This document shows positions 6,586 through 12,444 of a stretch of DNA of 12,444 nucleotides, piece after piece (positions within the stretch are counted from its first letter, which is position 1; every line of letters starts with the position of its first letter). The stretch is taken from assembly GCA_035946955.1 (NCBI GenBank), contig DASYYE010000560.1:1-12444 (forward strand), given 5' to 3'. Under the pieces are notes generated by a model. That model was not told where the DNA came from, did no database searches, and saw only the letters and a program-made list of their open reading frames with translations. Origin of the DNA: DASYYE01 sp035946955 (GTDB lineage: Bacteria > Actinomycetota > Actinomycetes > Streptosporangiales > Streptosporangiaceae). Position numbers and translations under genes: made by a program.

Positions 6586-6743
6586 GAGAGCGCTCCCCAG
6601 CGTCAGTGGCACCTCAGGCCACCTGTCTTCCATCACCCAATAGGTCTTCCTGAGCGGGGCGAACGCTGTCAGATGCTATTGCAGCACGGCGCCCAAGACG
6701 AGAGGGTTCCTACAGGTGAGACTGGGTTTTTTACCCTCTGGCA

Positions 6744-6787
6744 CGGCCGCTTGTGGCTGGCATGGGTGGCGCTTTGCCGAGCGGCCG
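6744..6787 (-). terminator. Inverted repeat after the PP2C gene, possible terminator
   Basis: CGGCCGCT (6744-6751) and AGCGGCCG (6780-6787) form an 8-bp perfect stem around a 28-base loop that can fold further on itself. It begins 7 bases after the stop codon of the phosphatase gene, read on the minus strand. An A-run lies further downstream (minus strand), inside a GGGTAAAAAACCC palindrome at 6724-6736. This is a plausible end of the signalling array; the long loop makes it a weaker case than the 5187 hairpin. Confidence 0.4.
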
Positions 6788-6794
6788 ACGTGGG

Positions 6795-8708
6795 CTACGG
6801 CTCCTCGCCCATGCGCAGGGCCAGCATGGTGATGTCGTCACGGATGTCGCCCCGGCAGAACTCCAGGGCCACCTCCTGGAGCCTGGCCAGGATCTCACCG
6901 GGCGGCCGCTCCGCCACCGCGGCGACCTCGCCGGTCAGCCGGTCGCCGAACGCGCCCGCCTCGCGGTTGCGCGCATTGGCGAGCCCGTCGGTGAACAGGA
7001 CCAGCGTGTCCCCCGGGGACAGGTCTTGCTCGCCCACGCCCAGCTCGGCGTCACCGAACAGGCCCAGTGGCAGCCCACCCCCGGGCAGATGGAGGGCACT
7101 GCCGTCCTGGCGGGCCAGCACCGGGCCAGGGTGGCCCGCGCAGCTCAGCGAGACGTGCAACCCCGGGCCCTGCCAGCGCAGGTGGGCCACGCAGGCCGTC
7201 ACAAAGCCCCCAGCTGGGCCGTCGGCCGCCAGGATCTCGTTCGCACCGGTGAGGACGGCGGCCGGGTCAGCCGCGGACCGGCCGACCACCCGGATCGCCT
7301 GCCGGGCCGCGGCGGCGACGGCGGCATCATTCGGGCCCTCGCCGCAGGCGTCGCCGATGGACACCGCCCAGCCGTCCGGGGTCTGGTAGACGTCGTAGAA
7401 GTCCCCCCTCAGCCGCGGGCCGCTGGCGGCCAGGTGCAGTGCGGCGAGGTCGACTCCGGGCACGTCGGGCAGGACCGGGGGGAGCAGGCTGTCCCGCAGC
7501 GTCGTGGTGACCTCGGTGTGCCGGCTCACCGTCCGCCCCACGGCGACCGCGAGTGCGAGCTGTTCGGCGAGCCCCTCGAGCAGGCCGAGGTCGGCCAGGC
7601 GGAAGGGGCCTTCTCGCGCCGGGCGCGCGAGCGTCAGCGCCCCATAGGTGCGGTCGCCCTCGGCGACCGGGACGCTCAGCACCGACGTCGCGCCCATGAG
7701 CATGAGCAGCGGCACCCCGCCGGGACCGTCGCCCAGCATGGCGGTGTCTTCCACGTGGGCGATGATCTGCGCACTGCCGGTGTCAGCCACGGTGTGGGGC
7801 ACTGTCCCCTCGCCGGGGTCGCACGAGGCCACCTGGCTGGCGAGGTCGGCCGCGCGCTCCTCCTGCGGGCCCGCCACGAACTGGCGCCGCAGCTGGTTTC
7901 CCCTGAGCATGTCCACGACCACCCAAGCCGCGAACTCATCGGCCAGGAACCGGACGCAGCGCTGCAGGGTCACCGCCTCGTTCTGCGTGGCGTTCTCCAG
8001 CAACAGCCTGGTCACGGTAGTGACCAGGTCAAGCCGGCGGGTGTTCGCCGTCAGGGCGGACTTGGCCGGGGTGGCTCGGGTAGCGGCCTTGCGTGACTTC
8101 CCCCGGCCAGCCTTGGCTGGGACGGCGCCCCCATCAGGGGCAGCGGCCACCTCCGCGATGGCGAGGACGAGGTGGTCGGTGTCGCCCTGCAACCGCGCCA
8201 GCCCGGCCGTGAGGTCGCACTCCCTGGTCCCCTCGCCGGTCAGCACCTCACACCGGACATGCCCGGGGGCGCCGGTCCGGCGGGTGGCGGCGAGCTGGGA
8301 GTCGACAGCGGCCCGGGACGCCAGGTTGACGAAGGCCGTGAAGGGCTTGCCCGTGCCGTAGGCGGTGCCCGTGCCGAGCAGGGCCGCGGCCGCCCGGTTG
8401 ATGCGCCGGACCGTGCCGTCGGGTTCCAGCAGCAGCAGCGGGACAGGTGCGTCGGTGAACTGGGCGTGCAACAGCCGGCGTTCGGCATGTGCCTGGCTGG
8501 TCGGTGGCGTGTCGCCTGGGCTGCCGCCACTGCCAAGGGCCGTGGCGAGCGCGTCGAGAGCCGCGTCCAGTTCGTTGAGCGCGGCGTCCAGGGCCGGGCG
8601 CAACTGGGCGTCCGGGATGCTGGCTGCCTGCCTGAGGCGGTCGCGCCGTTCCTTGAGCGCGGCCCACTCACCTTCAGGCTGGTGTGACTGTCCCACTGTC
8701 TGCGTCAT
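6795..8708 (-). CDS. PAS-GAF-PP2C (SpoIIE/RsbU-type) serine/threonine phosphatase
   Basis: 637 residues. GAGG lies 5 bases before the ATG at 8708, and the start is 7 bases after the stop of the ANTAR gene, so the two are co-transcribed. An N-terminal helical region (15-60) precedes a PAS-like domain at about 75-190 (LLLEPDGTVRRINRAAAALLG), a Lys/Ala/Pro linker (190-222), a GAF domain at about 226-390 and a SpoIIE-type PP2C domain at about 415-633. Metal-binding and active-site motifs are present: GDFYD (435-439), IGDACGEG (451-458), CAGHPGP (523-529), LFTDGLANARN (571-581) and DDITMLAL (624-631). In relatives this domain dephosphorylates STAS-type anti-anti-sigma proteins, activating sigma factors in response to signals sensed by PAS and GAF. 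Arg434 replaces the first Gly of the usual GGDFYD, but the metal-binding Asp is kept. No transmembrane segment is seen, so it is cytosolic. Its partner protein is not in the window. Confidence 0.88.
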   Translation of the reverse strand: MTQTVGQSHQPEGEWAALKERRDRLRQAASIPDAQLRPALDAALNELDAALDALATALGSGGSPGDTPPTSQAHAERRLLHAQFTDAPVPLLLLEPDGTVRRINRAAAALLGTGTAYGTGKPFTAFVNLASRAAVDSQLAATRRTGAPGHVRCEVLTGEGTRECDLTAGLARLQGDTDHLVLAIAEVAAAPDGGAVPAKAGRGKSRKAATRATPAKSALTANTRRLDLVTTVTRLLLENATQNEAVTLQRCVRFLADEFAAWVVVDMLRGNQLRRQFVAGPQEERAADLASQVASCDPGEGTVPHTVADTGSAQIIAHVEDTAMLGDGPGGVPLLMLMGATSVLSVPVAEGDRTYGALTLARPAREGPFRLADLGLLEGLAEQLALAVAVGRTVSRHTEVTTTLRDSLLPPVLPDVPGVDLAALHLAASGPRLRGDFYDVYQTPDGWAVSIGDACGEGPNDAAVAAAARQAIRVVGRSAADPAAVLTGANEILAADGPAGGFVTACVAHLRWQGPGLHVSLSCAGHPGPVLARQDGSALHLPGGGLPLGLFGDAELGVGEQDLSPGDTLVLFTDGLANARNREAGAFGDRLTGEVAAVAERPPGEILARLQEVALEFCRGDIRDDITMLALRMGEEP

Positions 8709-8715
8709 GCGTGCC

Positions 8716-9411
8716 TCAACCCGCCGCGGCCAGGCGGGTGTCCACGACCCGGCGAGCGACGCCGGTGACCTTCATGTCATTGCGCTGGGAGATCGCGCGC
8801 ATCCGCTCGAACGCCTCCTCGGCGCTGCACCCGAACGCGTGCATGAGGATGCCCTTGGCCTGGTCTACCAGGGCACGTGACTCAGCGGCGTCGCGGAACT
8901 GCAGCGCCATCCGCTGCACGTCACCATAGGACACCGTGTTGCCCACCACGCTCCCGCCGAACGCGACCAGCAGTTCGGCCAGGGGGAGCTGGCCGGTGCC
9001 GAGCGCACCGGGCCGCGTCCCGAACAGGGACAGGCTCACCGATACGGCAGAGGACCGCTGCGCCAGGGTGATGGTGGAGCGCACCCCCACGGCCAGGGCA
9101 GCACGGGTGTAGGCGGGCCAGCGGGCGTCGGTCAGCGTGTCCTGGCACAGGCTGGGAGTGCCCGCGCCGACGGCTTCGAGGCTCGGGCCCGCACCGGCCG
9201 CCACCTCCGCCTCGACCAGGTCGCATATGTCTGGGTGGCTGGCGGCCATAACCACCGGTTCGCCGTCTTCCCACACCGTGGCGCTGGCACCACAGCAGCC
9301 ACGTACGTGCTGGGAGGCCAGGCAGGCAAGCTCGCTGAGCGTGCGTGAACGCGACTTGCCGGCCACGTCCAGCAGGCCAACGGTCTGGCGGGCAAGATCC
9401 TCGGTGTTCAC
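8716..9411 (-). CDS. GAF-ANTAR domain RNA-binding transcription regulator
   Basis: 231 residues if started at GTG 9411, the only candidate with a good ribosome-binding site (GGAG, 6-base spacer). ATG 9426 and GTG 9477 extend it by 5 and 22 codons without a visible site. A GAF-like sensory domain covers about residues 18-155 (ASATVWEDGEPVVMAASH near 42-59). An ANTAR domain covers about 166-226: QRMALQFRDAAESRALVDQAKGILM, then FGCSAEEAFERMRAISQ and the final helix VTGVARRVVDT. ANTAR domains are three-helix RNA binders that relieve transcription termination by holding paired hexaloop hairpins in the nascent RNA. The gene lies between the kinase and the phosphatase on the same strand, and two adjacent hexaloop hairpins (9486-9522) lie just in front of it. 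The input signal and RNA targets are unknown. The family call is firm; the start is uncertain. Confidence 0.85.
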   Translation of the reverse strand: MNTEDLARQTVGLLDVAGKSRSRTLSELACLASQHVRGCCGASATVWEDGEPVVMAASHPDICDLVEAEVAAGAGPSLEAVGAGTPSLCQDTLTDARWPAYTRAALAVGVRSTITLAQRSSAVSVSLSLFGTRPGALGTGQLPLAELLVAFGGSVVGNTVSYGDVQRMALQFRDAAESRALVDQAKGILMHAFGCSAEEAFERMRAISQRNDMKVTGVARRVVDTRLAAAG

Positions 9412-9485
9412 GAGCCGCTCCGTCATGCCGCCGGGGAGGGACGGGGGCCACCGGCGGTCCTGTTCCCATGGTGCCACTGCATCTG

Positions 9486-9522
9486 GCGGGCCGGCACCCG
9501 CAGGCCGGCCAGGCTGGGCCGG
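9486..9522 (-). promoter_or_regulatory. Tandem hexaloop hairpins with an overlapping alternative stem, before the ANTAR gene
   Basis: On the minus strand, just after the kinase stop (9530), CCGGCC-CAGCCT-GGCCGG (9522-9505) and GCGGG-TGCCGG-CCCGC (9501-9486) form two stems with six-base loops, three bases apart. A competing 7-bp stem, GGCCGGC (9510-9504) with GCCGGCC (9495-9489), uses half of each. Mutually exclusive folds are the layout of an attenuator. ANTAR targets are paired hexaloops, but their known loops carry A at position 1 and G at position 4, and these do not. It may simply be the terminator of the kinase gene. Confidence 0.35.
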
Positions 9523-9529
9523 TATCCCA

Positions 9530-12444
9530 CTAGGGCATGCTCTCGAGGCACCGTTCCATGCACGTCAGCAGGTCTTCGGTGTCGACCGGCTTGGTGATGT
9601 AGTCGGTCGCCCCGCTGGTGAGGCTCTTGGCACGGTCTTCCGGCATGGCCCGGGCCGTCACCGCGATCACCGGCAGGTCCGCGAACCGGGGCATGGTACG
9701 CAGCGCGCGCATGGTGGTGTGGCCGTCCATCTCCGGCATCATCAGGTCCATCAGCACCAGGTCGATGTCGTCGATGGCCTGCAGGATCTCGATCCCCCTG
9801 CGGCCATCGGCCGCGTGGACCGCGGTGACTCCGTAGAGTTCCAGGACGCTGGTGATGGCGAACACGTTGCGCACGTCGTCGTCGACGATCAAGACTTTCC
9901 TGCCCTGCAGCGCGTGGTGTGGCCCGGCGGCGACTGGCCCGCGGCCCGCGGCCCGGTTGTCACCCATGGCCGGTGAGACCGTGGGGTCCGCCGCGCTGTC
10001 CGCGGTAGTGGCCACGGAGCCAGTTGGGTCGGTCCGGCTTGACCCGTTGCCTGACACCGCGGCCGAGCCATCGGCCAGGACAGCGGCCACGGCATCTACC
10101 TCAGCGCCTATGAGTGAGGGCTCGGGGACGGGACAGGTCGGCGGCAGGACCAGGGTGAACGTACTGCCAATGCCCAGCTGGCTGTCCGCACTGATCCTCC
10201 CGCCCAGGTGGGTGGCGACCTCGCGGCAGATGGCGAGCCCCAGGCCGGTGCCGCCGTAGCTGCGGCTGGTGTTGCCGTCACCCTGCTCGAAAGCACCGAA
10301 GATGGTCCCGAGGTTGTCGGCAGAGATACCGATGCCGGTGTCGGCGACCACGAAGGCAACGTCGCACTGCCCGTCCGCTGCCCGGCTCTGCGCAGCCTGG
10401 ATGGTCAGGGCGACCCGGCCGGCATCGGTGAACTTGACGGCATTGGAGAGCAGGTTGGCGATGACCTGCCGCAGGCGCTGCCGGTCAGTGGTGATCTCCA
10501 CGGGTATGTCCGGCGCGATCTCCACACTGAAGTCCAGGTGCTTTTCGGCGGCCAGCGGGGCGAACACGCTCTCCAGGTCGCTGGCGACGTCGGTGAGCCG
10601 CAACAGCTCCGGGTGGATCTCCATGCGCCCGGCCTCGGCCTTGGACAGGTCGAGGATGTCGTTGATGAGCTGGAGCAGGTCAGCGCCTGAGGAGTGGATC
10701 ACGTTGGCGTATTCGACCTGTTTGGTAGTGAGGTTGCCGGTCGGGTTCTGTGCGAGCAGGCGGGCGAGGATGAGCAGGCTGTTCAGGGGCGTCCGCAGCT
10801 CGTGCGACACATTCGCGAGGAACTGTGACTTGTACCGGGAGGCGAGGGCGAGCTGGCGGGCCCGCTCTTCGAGTTCCTGCCGTGCCTGCTCGATCTCGAC
10901 GTTCTTGATCTCGATATCGCTCTTCTGAACCGCGAGCTGCGTGGCCTTTTCGGCAAGCTCAGCATTGGAGCTCTGGAGGTCTTCCTGGCGGGCCTGGAGC
11001 TCGGCCGCCAGCCTTCGGGATTCCTCGAGCAGCGCGTCGGTGCGCGCATTGGCCATGAGCGCGTTGACGTTGACCCCGATCGACTCCCTGAGCTGTTCGA
11101 GGAAGTCCTGGTGGACCTGGGTGAACGTAGTGAACGAGGCTGCCTCGATCACCCCGAGGACTTCTCCCTCGAACGTGATCGGCATCATGATCAGGTTCGC
11201 TGGCGTGGCTTCGCCCAGCCCCGAGGACACCTTGATGTAGCCAGCGGGGACGTCGGTCACCAGGAGCGGCTTCTTGGTCCTGGCGACCTGGCCGACCAGC
11301 GACTGGCCGATCTCGAACTGCACCGGCGCGTCCTTCTCGGCCCGCAGGCCGTAGCCGGCGATCAGCCGGAGCTTGACCTCGCCGTCGGAGCGGTCGGCAA
11401 GGAAGAACGTGCCATGCTGGGCCCCGACCAGCGGCACCAGCTCGTCCATGATCACGTTGGCGACGGTGGTGAGGTCACGGTGACCCTGGATGAGCCCGGA
11501 GATGCGGGCCAGGCTGGTCTGCAGCCAGACCTGTTCGACATAGGCGTCGGTCTTCTCCCGCAGCGACTGGACCATCGCGTTGATGTTGTCCTTGAGCGCG
11601 GCGACCTCTCCCTCGGCCTCCACCGAGATCGACCCGGTGAGGTCGCCGGTGGCGACCGCGCTGGTGACCTCGGCGATCGAGCGGACCTGACGGGTGAGGG
11701 TCCTCGCCAGCTCGTTGACGTCCTCGGTCAGCCGCTTCCAGATCCCCGAGACGCCTTCGACCTCCACCTGGCCACCAAGGCGACCGTGCCGCCCCACGTC
11801 GCGGGCGACCCGGGTCACCTCGCCCGCGAACGACGAGAGCCGGTCGACCATCGCGTTGATGGTGTCCTTGAGTTCCAGGATCTCGCCGCGGGCATCGACG
11901 TCGATCTTGCGGCTCAGGTCTCCCTGGGCCACGGCTGTGGTGACTTCGGCGATCGAGCGGACCTGGTTGGTGAGGTTGTCCGCCATGAAGTTGACGTTGT
12001 CGGTGAGGTCCTTCCAGGTGCCGGAGACCCCCTTGACCGTGGCCTGCCCACCGAGGCGGCCCTCGGTGCCGACCTCACGGGCCACCCGGGTCACCTCGTC
12101 CGCGAACGAGGACAACTGGTCGACCATGGTGTTGATGGTGTCCTTGAGTTCCAGGATCTCCCCGCGGGCATCGACCCGGATCTTGCGGCTCAGGTCGCCG
12201 CGGGCCACGGCGGTGGTGACTTCGGCGATGTTTCGCACCTGGCCGGTGAGGTTGCCGGCCATCGAGTTCACAGAATCCGTCAGATCTTTCCATGTGCCAG
12301 CGACGCCGGGGACGTTTGCCTGACCACCGAGCCGACCTTCGGTTCCGACTTCACGCGCCACGCGGGTGACTTCGCCGGCGAAGCGGTTGAGTTGGTCGAC
12401 CATCGTGTTCAGCGTTTCTTTCAGCTGCAGGATTTCGCCGCGCA
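9530..12444 (-). CDS. Multi-HAMP hybrid sensor histidine kinase (5' end outside window)
   Basis: The frame is open to the right edge, so the gene is partial; 971 codons are visible. Numbering here starts from Met at 12403. Three 92-residue HAMP-type repeats fill 8-281 and begin mid-repeat at the window edge, so more lie upstream. A GAF domain follows (about 305-450), then a long coiled coil (455-520). The HisKA H-box SHELRTPLNS has His534, and the HATPase domain carries the N-box (NLLSNAVKF, 650-658), DTGIGIS (688-694) and GGTGLGLAI (717-725). An Ala/Ser/Gly linker (755-832) joins a receiver domain with DDD 841-843, the phospho-acceptor Asp886 in VLMDLMMPEMDG, Thr916 and Lys938. There is no HPt domain and no membrane segment in the visible part. 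Large kinases of this layout are common in actinomycetes and are thought to be soluble, with the HAMP array relaying a signal. Autophosphorylation should move from His534 to Asp886; the downstream partner is unknown. The ANTAR and PP2C genes follow on the same strand. Confidence 0.9.
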   Translation of the reverse strand, partial: RGEILQLKETLNTMVDQLNRFAGEVTRVAREVGTEGRLGGQANVPGVAGTWKDLTDSVNSMAGNLTGQVRNIAEVTTAVARGDLSRKIRVDARGEILELKDTINTMVDQLSSFADEVTRVAREVGTEGRLGGQATVKGVSGTWKDLTDNVNFMADNLTNQVRSIAEVTTAVAQGDLSRKIDVDARGEILELKDTINAMVDRLSSFAGEVTRVARDVGRHGRLGGQVEVEGVSGIWKRLTEDVNELARTLTRQVRSIAEVTSAVATGDLTGSISVEAEGEVAALKDNINAMVQSLREKTDAYVEQVWLQTSLARISGLIQGHRDLTTVANVIMDELVPLVGAQHGTFFLADRSDGEVKLRLIAGYGLRAEKDAPVQFEIGQSLVGQVARTKKPLLVTDVPAGYIKVSSGLGEATPANLIMMPITFEGEVLGVIEAASFTTFTQVHQDFLEQLRESIGVNVNALMANARTDALLEESRRLAAELQARQEDLQSSNAELAEKATQLAVQKSDIEIKNVEIEQARQELEERARQLALASRYKSQFLANVSHELRTPLNSLLILARLLAQNPTGNLTTKQVEYANVIHSSGADLLQLINDILDLSKAEAGRMEIHPELLRLTDVASDLESVFAPLAAEKHLDFSVEIAPDIPVEITTDRQRLRQVIANLLSNAVKFTDAGRVALTIQAAQSRAADGQCDVAFVVADTGIGISADNLGTIFGAFEQGDGNTSRSYGGTGLGLAICREVATHLGGRISADSQLGIGSTFTLVLPPTCPVPEPSLIGAEVDAVAAVLADGSAAVSGNGSSRTDPTGSVATTADSAADPTVSPAMGDNRAAGRGPVAAGPHHALQGRKVLIVDDDVRNVFAITSVLELYGVTAVHAADGRRGIEILQAIDDIDLVLMDLMMPEMDGHTTMRALRTMPRFADLPVIAVTARAMPEDRAKSLTSGATDYITKPVDTEDLLTCMERCLESMP
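11555..12444 (-). repeat. Tandem 276-bp (92-codon) HAMP repeats inside the kinase gene
   Basis: Units run 12107-12382, 11831-12106 and 11555-11830, with part of another at the right edge. Each encodes FA(G/D)EVTRVAR, then a linker with W(K)xLT, then AEVTTAVA-GDLSRKI and RGEILELKDTIN. Units 1 and 2 are close at the protein level, and parts of units 2 and 3 are nearly identical as DNA around 11850-11950 and 12126-12226. The third unit diverges at its end (VEAEGEVAALKDNINAMV), where it joins the GAF domain. Copy number may vary between strains, and short-read assembly could collapse copies. Confidence 0.85.

Noticed and set aside
6753..8096. 447-codon open frame on the plus strand across the phosphatase gene
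   Set aside because: The composition is that of an antisense shadow (Arg/Gly/His/Gln-rich), while the minus-strand frame has intact PP2C and GAF domains.
11555..12444. Regular spacing at the right end considered as a CRISPR array or intergenic repeat
   Set aside because: The 276-bp period is exactly 92 codons in an open frame and encodes HAMP domains.

Overview
The window is high-GC DNA. The coding regions have strong G/C bias at codon third positions, and GTG starts and a GTGA start/stop overlap are used. The protein set (multi-HAMP hybrid kinase, GAF-ANTAR protein, SpoIIE-type PP2C phosphatase with PAS and GAF domains, PQQ-type beta-propeller) points to an actinomycete, a filamentous or soil-type actinobacterium. 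No rRNA, tRNA, insertion sequence, prophage gene or CRISPR array was seen. I cannot name the genus from the sequence.

Layout. (1) Positions 1-1337, minus strand: an envelope transport unit made of a HlyD/MacA-type membrane-fusion protein followed by the N-terminus of a lipoprotein that runs off the left edge. (2) Positions 1338-1832: an AT-rich intergenic region (about 34% GC over 1481-1560), unlike the rest of the window, with several perfect inverted repeats between divergent genes. (3) Positions 1833-5173, plus strand: a two-gene operon. It encodes a multi-pass membrane family-2 glycosyltransferase and a CapD-like NAD(P)-dependent nucleotide-sugar dehydratase/epimerase, joined by a GTGA overlap. 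It ends at a perfect 14-bp inverted repeat that probably terminates both this operon and the convergent gene. (4) Positions 5218-6585, minus strand: a secreted eight-bladed PQQ-like beta-propeller protein. (5) Positions 6795-12444, minus strand: a signalling array in transcription order of a giant hybrid histidine kinase (5' end outside the window), a GAF-ANTAR RNA-binding regulator and a PAS-GAF-PP2C phosphatase.

How the genes may work together. The glycosyltransferase and the dehydratase probably make and polymerise or export a surface glycan. The propeller and the HlyD/lipoprotein pair are also envelope proteins. The signalling array combines three output types: phosphorelay, transcription antitermination, and Ser/Thr dephosphorylation of the partner-switching kind. 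No sigma factor, anti-sigma kinase or STAS antagonist gene lies in the window, so the phosphatase substrate must be encoded elsewhere. The points most worth a second look are a sharp codon-usage break inside the HAMP repeats of the kinase, a pair of adjacent hexaloop hairpins in front of the ANTAR gene, a hairpin that would bury the glycosyltransferase start codon, and a cysteine-proline cluster in the tail of the CapD-like enzyme.
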